From the IMG/VR virus record IMGVR_UViG_3300008267_000179, positions 1 through 33,775 of that record: DNA of 33,775 nt, one strand, 5' to 3'. The number at the start of each line of letters is the position of its first letter. Within the stretch, counting starts at the first letter, position 1. This DNA comes from a virus. A program made the translations under genes and the position numbers. Below, in pieces: positions 6,055 through 13,360 of the stretch. Below the pieces are notes generated by a model, which searched no databases, was not told where the DNA came from, and saw nothing but the letters and a program-made list of their open reading frames with translations.

Positions 6055-6570
6055 TTGACAAACTGCCAAAAATATATTTTAGAAATTTATGAATCTAAAA
6101 GGGTAAAGGAAATCCTTTCAAAAATCTATCCGCAAGATTTACGAGATGACTTGCATCAAGAATTAGCAGTTACGCTTTTAAGTATGGATTGTAAGAAGAT
6201 AGTTAACCTGAATTTCAGAAATGAACTATTAAGCTATTCAATTAAAACGCTTTGGTTAATGGCTACATCTTCAACAAGTCCTTTTTATTACAAGTACAAA
6301 AAAAATGATATTGACAAAGCGGTTAAGTATTTAGAATATCTACAAGCTAAAGCATTAGGTAGCAGAGAATCAACTTTGGCACAAAGGATTTTAGCAGACA
6401 AACTTCAACGTTCAGCAAATGATGCACACGAAGCTATTATATTTCAAAAGTACATTGAATTAAATTCCTGTGTTGAAGTTGCTAAATACTTTAAGATTCC
6501 TAAAAGCCACATTTACAAAGTCGTAAATAATTGTAAAGCAGAATTAAAAAAAGCAATCAATGATAGTTAA
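6055..6570 (+). CDS. Sigma-70-like small protein (probable phage transcription factor)
   Basis: With a TTG start at 6055 the protein is 171 aa and begins MTNCQKYILEIYESKRVKEI. Residues 20-75 resemble sigma region 2 (RDDLHQELAVTLLS, then a helix ending SSTSPFYYKYKK). The C-terminus, about 125-168, has a region-4-like helix-turn-helix (FQKYIELNSCVEVAKYFKIP, then SHIYKVVNNCKAELK). It probably redirects host RNA polymerase to middle or late genes. No ATG lies near the start. A TTG at 6034 is part of the promoter -7 element and upstream of the expected transcript, so 6055 is preferred. Its last bases overlap the next start. Confidence 0.6.
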   Translation: MTNCQKYILEIYESKRVKEILSKIYPQDLRDDLHQELAVTLLSMDCKKIVNLNFRNELLSYSIKTLWLMATSSTSPFYYKYKKNDIDKAVKYLEYLQAKALGSRESTLAQRILADKLQRSANDAHEAIIFQKYIELNSCVEVAKYFKIPKSHIYKVVNNCKAELKKAINDS

Positions 6571-6799
6571 CATTTTAGCAGGGTTCTTCTTTGCTTATTA
6601 CTTTGTGAACATTGCAAGGATCCCTGGTGCAATAAAGAAAGGATTCGGATTGATGCCACACAATAGGCTAAAGCCATTTGATTGCGTAACTTGTCTTTCA
6701 GTTTGGTGTTCAGTTGTAATGTATTTTTTACCAACTCAATTAGTGGAGTTTATTTGCATCATATTTGCAGCAGGTTTTTTAGGAAGTAAAATAAAATAA
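6560..6799 (+). CDS. Small membrane protein with a CxxC motif
   Basis: A 79-aa protein with an N-terminal hydrophobic helix (ILAGFFFAYYFVNIA, 4-18), a cytosolic or external loop containing FDCVTCLSVW (about 40-49), and a second hydrophobic stretch to the end (VVMYFLPTQLVEFICIIFAAGFL). The Cys-x-x-Cys followed by LSVW recalls small phage membrane proteins of the DUF1360 type, which is only a resemblance. The function is unknown; metal binding or a membrane defence role is possible. It overlaps both neighbours, ending in TAATG. Confidence 0.6.
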   Translation: MIVNILAGFFFAYYFVNIARIPGAIKKGFGLMPHNRLKPFDCVTCLSVWCSVVMYFLPTQLVEFICIIFAAGFLGSKIK

Positions 6800-6876
6800 T
6801 GGAAACGATAATTTATTTTGCCGTTGGTTATATTTCAGGCACTTTAATAACTTTAATTTTAAGTAAAAAGAAATGA
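6799..6876 (+). CDS. Micro membrane protein (25 aa)
   Basis: A 25-codon frame: METIIYFAVGYISGTLITLI, then LSKKK. It is one transmembrane helix with a basic cytoplasmic end. ATG 6799 overlaps the preceding TAA and its TGA overlaps the next ATG (ATGA at 6873-6876), so it exactly fills the gap between two genes. The coupling and the classical one-helix pattern support expression. Function unknown. Confidence 0.5.
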   Translation: METIIYFAVGYISGTLITLILSKKK

Positions 6877-7073
6877 TAAAGATTAGCGAAATATTAGACA
6901 AGATGCTTATTGAATTTAAAGAATCCGATAACACGGAATTTTTAATGTCTGAAGCAAATGTTTTAAAACTATCTGAAGAACTTGGAGTTCCTGATTCTTT
7001 AGTAATTGATTACAAAGGAATGGTAGTAACTGCAATGGAAGGGTGCGATGAATTTAAAATCTATCTACGATGA
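6873..7073 (+). CDS. Small acidic hypothetical protein
   Basis: A 66-aa acidic helical protein (ISEILDKMLIEFKESDNTEF, then LSEELGVPDSLVIDYKG). I recognise no domain. It is coupled to the 25-aa membrane peptide upstream and to the glycosyltransferase downstream (ATGA at 7070-7073), so it is part of the operon from the 6006 promoter. Confidence 0.6.
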   Translation: MIKISEILDKMLIEFKESDNTEFLMSEANVLKLSEELGVPDSLVIDYKGMVVTAMEGCDEFKIYLR

Positions 7074-8077
7074 AAATATTAGGATTAGGGCATAGAATGT
7101 CAGGGGTTACCTTTCACCGAATAACACTTCCTTTAGCTTATATGAATGGAGTCAAAGGAATGGTTACTGACCTGCCAACTATTGAAATGATGAATGAAGG
7201 ATGGGATATAGTTCTATTCAATAGGCATTGTGCTTTAGATAACGATTGGAACGATGTTAGAGGAATAGGTGCTAAAATAGTAATGGATTTAGATGATGAT
7301 TGGATTCTACCACCTAACCATATGAACTACGAAGCATATTTAGAAAAGAAACCTGTAATAGAAAACAATCTTCGTGAAGCAGATTTAATAACTACAACTA
7401 ATGAAACCCTTGCTGAAAAAATTTATCCGTTCAATAAGAACGTACTTATTATTCCAAATGCTTTACCTTACGGACACCACCAATTCACTACGGAGAAAAA
7501 AGAAGATGAAAGAGTAAGAATATTTTGGGCAGGTGGTTGCACACACGAACACGACCTGGAGATATTGAGAAACCCTTTACAAAGGTTGACAACTTTCAGC
7601 GACAAAATTAAAATGGTTATAGGTGGCTATACTGATTCAGACCCACATTCAAAATATGTTTGGGATAGAATGTTTAACTCATTAACTGCTAATAAGAGAT
7701 TACCTTATATGAAGTTGAGTTCTTTAGAACCGATAAACTATATGCAGCTTTATGAATACGCTGATATTATGTTAGTTCCTTTAGAGAAATCAGAATGGCA
7801 TTCTTGTAAGTCAAACATAAAGATATTAGAAGCAGCGACTAAAAAAGTTCCTGTCATTTGCTCTAATGTAGAACCATATGCAAGGGATAAAGACGCACCT
7901 GTTTTTTGGGTGAATAGTCAAAAGGATTGGTTCGTGCATTTAAAAGATTTAATTTTGAATCCAAATAAAAGAATAGATTATGGAGAAAAACTCTACGAGT
8001 GGGCAAAAGAAAACTACGACCTTATCAAAGTCAACGAAGGAAGAAAAGCCGCATTTGAAAATCTTATCAAAGCATAA
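7070..8077 (+). CDS. GT-B glycosyltransferase (GT4-like)
   Basis: This 335-aa protein has the two-domain layout of GT-B enzymes. The N-terminal Rossmann part includes MKILGLGHRMSGVTFHRITL and VMDLDDDW. The C-terminal nucleotide-sugar domain has VRIFWAGGCTHEHDL, YEYADIMLVPL and KSNIKILEAATKKVPVICSN, the last carrying the Lys and Glu positions typical of GT4 donor binding. No membrane anchor is seen, so the acceptor is cytoplasmic. Because the same operon ends in a TET-associated glycosyltransferase and a TET-like oxygenase, it may add a second sugar to a modified base. Glycosylation of a virion protein is the alternative. Start and stop overlap the neighbours. Confidence 0.75.
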   Translation: MKILGLGHRMSGVTFHRITLPLAYMNGVKGMVTDLPTIEMMNEGWDIVLFNRHCALDNDWNDVRGIGAKIVMDLDDDWILPPNHMNYEAYLEKKPVIENNLREADLITTTNETLAEKIYPFNKNVLIIPNALPYGHHQFTTEKKEDERVRIFWAGGCTHEHDLEILRNPLQRLTTFSDKIKMVIGGYTDSDPHSKYVWDRMFNSLTANKRLPYMKLSSLEPINYMQLYEYADIMLVPLEKSEWHSCKSNIKILEAATKKVPVICSNVEPYARDKDAPVFWVNSQKDWFVHLKDLILNPNKRIDYGEKLYEWAKENYDLIKVNEGRKAAFENLIKA

Positions 8078-8261
8078 ACACTACTACGATTTCTATATGA
8101 GAAACGGAGAGGTTGTAAACTTTTGGCATAGCGTTCAGGATGAAATCTTAAATGCTTATAGGGTTGAATTTCCTAATTATACCTACCAAAGAACTTGTCC
8201 TGCTTGTGTAGCTGAATTTTTACACAGGGTTTATTCTTGGTACAACACACAAATACAATGA
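8055..8261 (+). CDS. Small CPAC-motif protein with a TTG start
   Basis: Using TTG 8055 the protein is 68 aa: MKILSKHKHYYDFYMRNGEV, then VNFWHSVQDEILNAYRVEFP and TCPACVAEFLHRVYSWY. The CPAC motif suggests metal binding or thiol chemistry. The only in-frame upstream ATG (7980) would add 25 low-complexity residues inside the glycosyltransferase gene, and the next ATG (residue 15) would cut the conserved-looking start, so TTG is the best choice. I have seen similar small proteins in Bacteroidota phages but know no function. It overlaps both neighbours, ending in ATGA. Confidence 0.55.
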   Translation: MKILSKHKHYYDFYMRNGEVVNFWHSVQDEILNAYRVEFPNYTYQRTCPACVAEFLHRVYSWYNTQIQ

Positions 8262-8938
8262 ACGAATTTTTCCATTCAGGTGCAACAGGGGATATAATCT
8301 TTTCACTACCTACTATTAAAGCAATGGGTGGTGGTAAGTTATACATTAGCAACTTTGACAAACAAAGAAGCGAATCAGTAAAGAAATTAATTGAAGTGCA
8401 ACCTTACATTTCTGAAGTAGTAATTATGGATGGTCACGCACCTGGCTACGATTTAAACCGATTCCGTGACTACGCAGGGCATCATTCTAATTTAGTAGAA
8501 GCACACTTCAAAGGACTTCAGCAACCTATTAACCCAAATTGGAAAGAAGGTTGGTTAACTTTACCTGAACCTAACTTTGAATTATTCCCAACAAAAAAGT
8601 ATTCAGTAATTAACAGGACGAATAGATATGCAGACCCTACTTTTAATTGGGCAAACGAAGTAGAATATCTTAAAACTATTTCTGATGAAGTTTACTTTTT
8701 AGGTTACTTTCAAGAATGGCAGGAATTTAATAACACTTTTGGAACTAACATAAATTTTGTAGATTTAGATTTTTTAGAAGGTGCTTACTTTATTAAGAAC
8801 GCAGTAATGTTTTCAGGCTGCTATTCTGCTTGGTCAACTATTGCTATGGGATTAGGGTTAAGTTATAGATTAGAACAAGCACCTGGACATACCTGTTCAA
8901 CATTATTTGCTCCACGTGAAACTATTATAAATGTATAG
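8258..8938 (+). CDS. GT9-like (heptosyltransferase-type) glycosyltransferase
   Basis: A 226-aa protein beginning MNEFFHSGATGDIIFSLPTI, which resembles the first strand and Gly-Asp loop of GT9-type GT-B enzymes (GD followed by hydrophobics and P). Later parts include YSVINRTNRYADPTFNW and a C-terminal donor-like segment (MFSGCYSAWSTIAMGLGLSY). It is shorter than typical heptosyltransferases (about 320-350 aa), so it may be a reduced or divergent member. ATG 8258 is chosen because it overlaps the previous stop as ATGA and gives the conserved N-terminus. By operon context it may act on the same glycan or modified base as the gene at 7070. Confidence 0.6.
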   Translation: MNEFFHSGATGDIIFSLPTIKAMGGGKLYISNFDKQRSESVKKLIEVQPYISEVVIMDGHAPGYDLNRFRDYAGHHSNLVEAHFKGLQQPINPNWKEGWLTLPEPNFELFPTKKYSVINRTNRYADPTFNWANEVEYLKTISDEVYFLGYFQEWQEFNNTFGTNINFVDLDFLEGAYFIKNAVMFSGCYSAWSTIAMGLGLSYRLEQAPGHTCSTLFAPRETIINV

Positions 8939-9446
8939 TCAAGAAAAACAAGACGAGTTCGTTCTACATATGATGAACGGAAAAGTAGGTGAATATTTAG
9001 AAGTAGGTGCTTCGCATCCTATTGACATAAATAATACTTTCCTATTAGAGCAACACGGATGGACAGGGTTAAGTATAGACATTGACGATTCCTGCAAACA
9101 AATATGGGCAGAGAAACGAAAGAATCCTTTAATTATTGCAGATGCTTTAACCTTTGATTATCCACAAAAGGAAAGAATAGATTATCTTCAAATAGATGTT
9201 GACCCTTCAGAAGTAAGTTTCAAAGCACTTATTCAGGTACTTAAAAGCAAGACAAGATTCTCAATAATAACCTACGAAACGGATGCATACGCAGATATGA
9301 CCTATGTTCAACCAAGTAGGCAACTTCTACAAAGCAAAGGTTACAAACTTATTTATCCTGATGTTCTTTGTGGCTTCGGTCCATTTGAAGATTGGTATAT
9401 TGATGAATCAGTAATTAATGCAGAACTTTTTAAAACATTTAAATGA
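8931..9446 (+). CDS. FkbM-like SAM-dependent methyltransferase
   Basis: A 171-aa protein with the SAM-binding motif GEYLEVGASHP (20-30), the acidic end of strand 2 (GLSIDID, about 48-54) and DYLQIDVDP, the counterpart of the LKIDVEG signature of FkbM enzymes. FkbM enzymes commonly methylate sugar hydroxyls. Lying between glycosyltransferases and a base-modification pair, it may O-methylate a DNA-linked or virion glycan, which is inference. The start overlaps the preceding stop, and the end overlaps the ParB-like gene (ATGA). A perfect DnaA box (TTATCCACA, 9158-9166) falls inside the gene, probably by chance. Confidence 0.75.
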   Translation: MYSQEKQDEFVLHMMNGKVGEYLEVGASHPIDINNTFLLEQHGWTGLSIDIDDSCKQIWAEKRKNPLIIADALTFDYPQKERIDYLQIDVDPSEVSFKALIQVLKSKTRFSIITYETDAYADMTYVQPSRQLLQSKGYKLIYPDVLCGFGPFEDWYIDESVINAELFKTFK

Positions 9447-10015
9447 AACTAAACCAAATCAAAAGCAATCCTAATAATCCAAGAATTATTAAGGATGAAA
9501 AGTTTAAAAAACTTTGCGAATCAATTAAGGCACTTCCTAAAATGATGGAGTTAAGACCTATTGTTGTAGATGAAAACTTTATTGTTCAGGGTGGCAATAT
9601 GCGACTAAAAGCATTGAACGAATTAGGGTTTAAAGAAATTCCTGATACTTGGGTTAAACAGGCTAAAGATTTTACTCAAGAAGAACTTAAAGAATTTATC
9701 ATTAAAGATAATGTTGGATTTGGTGAGTGGGATTGGGATGACCTGGCTAATAATTGGGATGTTGAAAAGTTAGAAGAATGGGGTTTAGATATTCCTAATT
9801 TTAATATCCCTATTGAAGAGCCTGAAATAGATAAGGACATGTTATCAGAAGCTATGGACACATATATAAATAATACGATAAAACAAATTGTTTTGTATTT
9901 TGAAACTGAAAAATATATTGAAATATTAAACAATCTAAATAAAATATCTGAAAATGAAGGACTTGCTGATAATTCAGAAGTTGTTGATTTTTTAATAGAA
10001 AAACATTTAAAATGA
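9443..10015 (+). CDS. ParB/sulfiredoxin-fold nuclease-like protein
   Basis: This 190-aa protein has an N-terminal ParB-like domain (1-70): LNQIKSNPNNPRIIKDEKFK at the start, ELRPIVVDENFIVQGGNMRL with the QGGNMR catalytic or nucleotide-binding loop (about 49-54), and the usual ALNELGFKEIP end. Residues 80-110 (EFIIKDNVGFGEWDWDDLAN) also recur in phage ParB-like proteins. The C-terminal third is unique. Such domains occur beside DNA-modification enzymes in phages, where they may bind or cut DNA or hydrolyse nucleotides. The stop overlaps the TET-associated glycosyltransferase start, so the genes are coupled. Confidence 0.8.
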   Translation: MKLNQIKSNPNNPRIIKDEKFKKLCESIKALPKMMELRPIVVDENFIVQGGNMRLKALNELGFKEIPDTWVKQAKDFTQEELKEFIIKDNVGFGEWDWDDLANNWDVEKLEEWGLDIPNFNIPIEEPEIDKDMLSEAMDTYINNTIKQIVLYFETEKYIEILNNLNKISENEGLADNSEVVDFLIEKHLK

Positions 10016-10749
10016 ATATAGTTGTAGCAATACCTACAAAATCAAGATTTAATACAAAAACATATAAACTTTTTGAAGAAGTAGGAATAAAGACATTCCA
10101 TTTTATTGAGCCAAATGAAATTGAAAAATATAATGTTCCTAATAAAATAAATATTGAAAAAAATAATAATGGCATTGCCTATGTTAGGAATTTCATATTA
10201 AAATGGTCTAAAGAAAATGATTTTGAAAGAGTAATTATATGTGATGATGATGTTACTTCTTTTGGAATATATAATGGTAAAACAATTAAAAAAAATGCTT
10301 CAATATGGATTGATATATATAATAAAGTCAAAGACCTGCCTTTTGAAATTATAGGAATAAATTATATTCAACATGCATGGCATGAAAAAACTTCATATTC
10401 TATAAATAAAAAATTTGCTGAAGTATGTATAATGATTAATGCAAAAAAAATATCCTGGGATTATAGACCTGAATTCAATCTTAAAGAAGATAGAGATTTT
10501 TCATTACAAACTATTAAATATGGGAATGGAATATTAAGATATAATCATTATTGGTTTTCCTGTCCAAATGTTGGTAGCAATTTAGGTGGACTTCAAGATG
10601 AATATAAAGCTAAAAAAGATGAATTGTCTTCCAAAAAAATGTGTTTAGAATGGAGTCCATTTATAACATTAAACAAAAAAGGAGATAGAATAGATATGAA
10701 AACTGATATAAAAAAATTTGCTGAGTATTATAAAAAAACTGTAAAATGA
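10012..10749 (+). CDS. TET-associated glycosyltransferase (TAGT-like, GT-A fold)
   Basis: This 245-aa protein starts MNIVVAIPTKSR, the nucleotide-sugar-binding start of GT-A enzymes. GIAYVRN (54-60) and the metal-binding ICDDDV (76-81, DDD at 78-80) follow. KEDRDF (158-163) is the probable catalytic acidic motif, and NVGSNLGG (186-193) comes near the end. This combination fits the glycosyltransferases predicted to act on 5-hydroxymethylpyrimidines in phages with TET/JBP oxygenases. Its stop overlaps the start of such an oxygenase (ATGA), so the pair is made together. The gene is strikingly AT-rich (AAA and ATA codons dominate) compared with the preceding genes, suggesting separate acquisition. 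Confidence 0.8.
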   Translation: MNIVVAIPTKSRFNTKTYKLFEEVGIKTFHFIEPNEIEKYNVPNKINIEKNNNGIAYVRNFILKWSKENDFERVIICDDDVTSFGIYNGKTIKKNASIWIDIYNKVKDLPFEIIGINYIQHAWHEKTSYSINKKFAEVCIMINAKKISWDYRPEFNLKEDRDFSLQTIKYGNGILRYNHYWFSCPNVGSNLGGLQDEYKAKKDELSSKKMCLEWSPFITLNKKGDRIDMKTDIKKFAEYYKKTVK

Positions 10750-11645
10750 AAATAATAGAAATAAAACCAAAAGAAATTGATATTAATTCATTTAAAAAAA
10801 GAACTGCATTAGATTCAGATGCAGAAATATTGATTAATGAAGATACAATAATAACAACAAATGGTCAGCCTGTCATTATGTATTGCAAATTAAAAGAAAA
10901 CTTAAATAATTTAAGATGGGCAGTAAATAATATTAAATATAGTCAAGGTAAAAGAGCACGAGGTTTAATACATCAAAGTGCAGTTTTTGGATATAAACCA
11001 AAAGTTCCAATGAGACAAGATTTTTGTTCTGCTACTTCTATGTCAAGAAATCATGCTAAAGAGCATTTTATAATAACTGAATTTGCTAAAAATCTTACCG
11101 AATATTATAAATCTTCATTCCCTGAAGTATTTTCAAAGCATATAAATATTGTTCAAGAAAAAATTAAAAATGAATGGGTTATTAAAGGAACACCATTTAC
11201 TTCAGGAATTATTAACAAAGATAATGCACTAAAATATCATTTTGATGCAGGAAATTTTAAAGGAGTTTTATCAAATATGGTAGCATTTAAAAAAAATATG
11301 AACGGTGGAAAATTAGTTATACCTGCATACAATATTAAACTGGAAATTGAAGATGGTTCACTATCAGTTTTTGATGGACAATCAATTTTGCATGGAGTAA
11401 CTCCATTTGAAAAAAAATCATCAGATGCATATAGATATACTATTGTATATTATTCTTTAGAGCAAATGTGGAAATGTGAAACAATATCAAATGAATTAAT
11501 CAGAATAAGATCAAAGAAAAAAGAAAGAGAATTTAAAAGATTAGATAATGAACATTTAGAATATTTAAAAAAAGAGCATATTGCATTATTATCGCATTCT
11601 AATAAAGAATATATGGCTCATTTTGATAATAAAAAAGATAAATAA
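10746..11645 (+). CDS. TET/JBP-family 2-oxoglutarate/Fe(II) dioxygenase
   Basis: This 299-aa protein carries the full catalytic set of the phage TET/JBP family. HFD (165-167) lies in KYHFDAGN, whose HxDxxN pattern is characteristic. H216 is in DGQSILHGVTPFE, R230 in YRYTIVYYS would bind 2-oxoglutarate, and MWKC (241-244) follows, also typical. The reaction is Fe(II)- and 2-oxoglutarate-dependent oxidation of a methyl group on a DNA base, most likely 5mC to 5hmC given the cytosine methyltransferase at 5170. The C-terminal 50 residues are charged and helical. It is coupled to the TAGT-like gene and shares its extreme AT-richness. Thymine as substrate (as for JBP) is possible but less likely. 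Confidence 0.88.
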   Translation: MKIIEIKPKEIDINSFKKRTALDSDAEILINEDTIITTNGQPVIMYCKLKENLNNLRWAVNNIKYSQGKRARGLIHQSAVFGYKPKVPMRQDFCSATSMSRNHAKEHFIITEFAKNLTEYYKSSFPEVFSKHINIVQEKIKNEWVIKGTPFTSGIINKDNALKYHFDAGNFKGVLSNMVAFKKNMNGGKLVIPAYNIKLEIEDGSLSVFDGQSILHGVTPFEKKSSDAYRYTIVYYSLEQMWKCETISNELIRIRSKKKEREFKRLDNEHLEYLKKEHIALLSHSNKEYMAHFDNKKDK

Positions 11646-11663
11646 AAGCACAATAAATGCACA

Positions 11664-12029
11664 ATGGCAAAAAAAGACATTGAAAAATATCAAATTCAAA
11701 AAGGTCAGGTTCTTAATCCTAATGGCAGACCAAAAAAATATGTTACGCTTATAAAAGAAAGCGGTTACAAGCTATCGGAAATAAACGATACTATTCAGGT
11801 AATGATGTCAATGGATTTGCAGGAATTGAAAGAAGTTTATGATAATCCTAAAGCTACTATCCTGGAAAAGACAATAGCAAATGCTATGAGGAAAAGCCTT
11901 GAAAAAGGTTCTTTGTATTCTATTGATACTTTGCTAACAAGGGTTTATGGAAAGCCAAAAGAAACGGCTCACGTTACAACTGATAATAAAATAGAAGTAG
12001 TATTTGTAAAAGGCAAAACAATTTTATAA
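11664..12029 (+). CDS. Probable terminase small subunit
   Basis: A 121-aa protein with an N-terminal KGQVLNPNGRPKK motif (13-25), a basic stretch common at the start of Bacteroidota phage terminase-associated proteins, and a helical middle (SEINDTIQVMMSMDLQELKE). The C-terminus is VYGKPKETAHVTTDNKIEVV. It lies directly upstream of the large terminase. Its size and position fit a small subunit that recognises packaging DNA, but no classical HTH can be read with certainty. The stop overlaps a 14-codon mini-ORF (TAATG). Confidence 0.65.
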   Translation: MAKKDIEKYQIQKGQVLNPNGRPKKYVTLIKESGYKLSEINDTIQVMMSMDLQELKEVYDNPKATILEKTIANAMRKSLEKGSLYSIDTLLTRVYGKPKETAHVTTDNKIEVVFVKGKTIL

Positions 12030-12073
12030 TGTGGAATCCTTCAGATGGTCCTGAAAGCGAAGATGAAATTTAG
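12029..12073 (+). CDS. Possible 14-aa leader peptide
   Basis: The frame ATG to TAG encodes MWNPSDGPESEDEI. Its ATG overlaps the stop of the terminase small-subunit gene (TAATG), and its TAG ends at the base of the structured element that precedes terL. It is acidic and has no family. It could be a coupled leader peptide whose translation affects the downstream fold, or a chance frame. Confidence 0.25.
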   Translation: MWNPSDGPESEDEI

Positions 12074-12146
12074 GTATAGGTTAATTCAATGAAAGAACGG
12101 CTATCGTTATAGCTGAATGGGTGAATGAAAAGCAACCCACCTATAC
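12074..12146 (+). ncRNA. Structured element between the terminase genes
   Basis: GTATAGGT (12074-12081) pairs perfectly with ACCTATAC (12139-12146), closing a 73-base unit. Inside it, ATTCA (12084-12088) pairs with TGAAT (12114-12118) around the small hairpin GCTAT-CGTT-ATAGC (12100-12113), and GGGT (12119-12122) pairs with ACCC (12135-12138). Together they form a three-way junction. No T-loop consensus or 7-base anticodon loop is present, so it is not a tRNA. It may control translation of terL, which starts at a TTG 24 bases later, or be a packaging-related RNA or DNA signal. Read by eye and not energy-folded. Confidence 0.45.
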
Positions 12147-12169
12147 TATTTAATCTAAAATATTAACCC

Positions 12170-13321
12170 TTGAGAATAGAACTTTCCGAACCACACAATA
12201 ACCAACAAGCAATCCTTGATAGTTCTGCAAGGTTCAGAGTGGTTATGTGTGGGAGAAGGTTCGGTAAATCTGAATTAAGCCAAATAGAAATTATTACTAA
12301 CGGCTTGATGGGTAAGAACGTGGCTTATATTACGCCTACCTACAAACTCGCTAAAACATTCTTTGAGAAACTTACACAGGTTGTTCCCTTTGAAAATAAC
12401 AAGTCCGACCTAATAATGAACTTTCCTAATGGTGGTTCGGTAGAGTTCTTCACAGGGGAAAGATTAGATAATTTAAGAGGTAGAAAGTTTCACTTTGTTG
12501 TAATAGATGAAGCATCATTCATTCCTAACTTGGAAGATGGTTGGCTCAATTCAATAAGACCTACCTTAACGGATTACAAAGGAAAGGCACTATTCGTTTC
12601 TACTCCTAAAGGAAAGAACTATTTCTATTCCTTATTTATGAATCAGGGAAAGGAATGGGAATCTTTTAAATTCAGTACATACGATAACCCTTACATTGAC
12701 AAAGGCGAAATTGATGAAGCAAGAAATCAGTTACCTATTGCCGTCTTTGAACAGGAATATATGGCTAATCCTATGGAGAACGCTGCCAATCCATTCGGAA
12801 GCCAACAAATAAACGATTGTGTAAAACCACTATCAAACCTACCTACTGCTTACTATGGAATAGACCTTGCTAAATCATTTGACTATTCAGTTATAATCGG
12901 ACTTGACAAGAACGGGGATGTTAGTTACTTTGATAGGTTTCAAAAGGATTGGAAGCAGACAAGGGAAACGATTTTAAATTTAGACCGGAATAAGCCTGTC
13001 TTTATTGATAGTACAGGTGTAGGTGATGCAATTACTGAAGACCTGCAAAAGCACTTTAATTCAATGTCAGGGTTTAAATATACTGCACAATCAAAGCAGC
13101 AATTAATGGAACTTCTTGCATCTAAAATACATCAAAAAGAAGTAGGTTATCCTGAAGGGCTAATTAAAGATGAATTAGAAATCTTTGAATATCAGTTCAC
13201 TTCAAGCGGTGTAAAGTATAACGCACCTTCAGGGTTTCACGATGACTGCGTTAACGCTTTAGCTTTAGCGGTTAAGTGTAGAAACGATAATCGGTTGACA
13301 GGGGTTTATAGATATATTTAA
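12170..13321 (+). CDS. terL: Terminase large subunit
   Basis: This 383-aa protein has all the parts of a packaging motor. The ATPase shows an adenine-binding NNQQAIL (10-16), Walker A CGRRFGKS (27-34), Walker B VVIDEA (110-115) and the coupling motif STPKGK (144-149). The RNase-H-like nuclease has D232 (YYGIDLAKSFDYS), D280 (VFIDSTGVGD) and HDD at 357-359. It translocates DNA into the prohead and cuts it. The start is TTG 12170: an in-frame TAA lies two codons upstream, and the first ATG (codon 26) would remove the adenine-binding segment. The length is slightly compact. Downstream comes the tail-assembly module, not the portal. Confidence 0.95.
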   Translation: MRIELSEPHNNQQAILDSSARFRVVMCGRRFGKSELSQIEIITNGLMGKNVAYITPTYKLAKTFFEKLTQVVPFENNKSDLIMNFPNGGSVEFFTGERLDNLRGRKFHFVVIDEASFIPNLEDGWLNSIRPTLTDYKGKALFVSTPKGKNYFYSLFMNQGKEWESFKFSTYDNPYIDKGEIDEARNQLPIAVFEQEYMANPMENAANPFGSQQINDCVKPLSNLPTAYYGIDLAKSFDYSVIIGLDKNGDVSYFDRFQKDWKQTRETILNLDRNKPVFIDSTGVGDAITEDLQKHFNSMSGFKYTAQSKQQLMELLASKIHQKEVGYPEGLIKDELEIFEYQFTSSGVKYNAPSGFHDDCVNALALAVKCRNDNRLTGVYRYI

Positions 13322-13347
13322 TTAACATCTAAACATTCACCAAAATT

Positions 13348-13356
13348 TATATCATA
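13348..13356 (+). promoter_or_regulatory. TATATCATA motif four bases before the start
   Basis: TATATCATA ends exactly four bases before ATG 13361. Related copies with identical spacing precede 20576 and 21976. It resembles a -7 element (TAnnTTTG-like), which would place the transcript start at or near the ATG. Confidence 0.35.
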
Positions 13357-13360
13357 TATT

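Noticed and set aside
9158-9166. Perfect DnaA box TTATCCACA as an origin marker
   Set aside because: It is a single copy inside a well-conserved part of the FkbM-like gene with no AT-rich tract or second box seen nearby; chance is likely.
12074-12146. Possible tRNA between the terminase genes
   Set aside because: The closing stem is tRNA-like in length, but there is no seven-base anticodon loop, no T-loop consensus and no convincing D-arm, and the arm next to the 3' strand has a 12-base loop.
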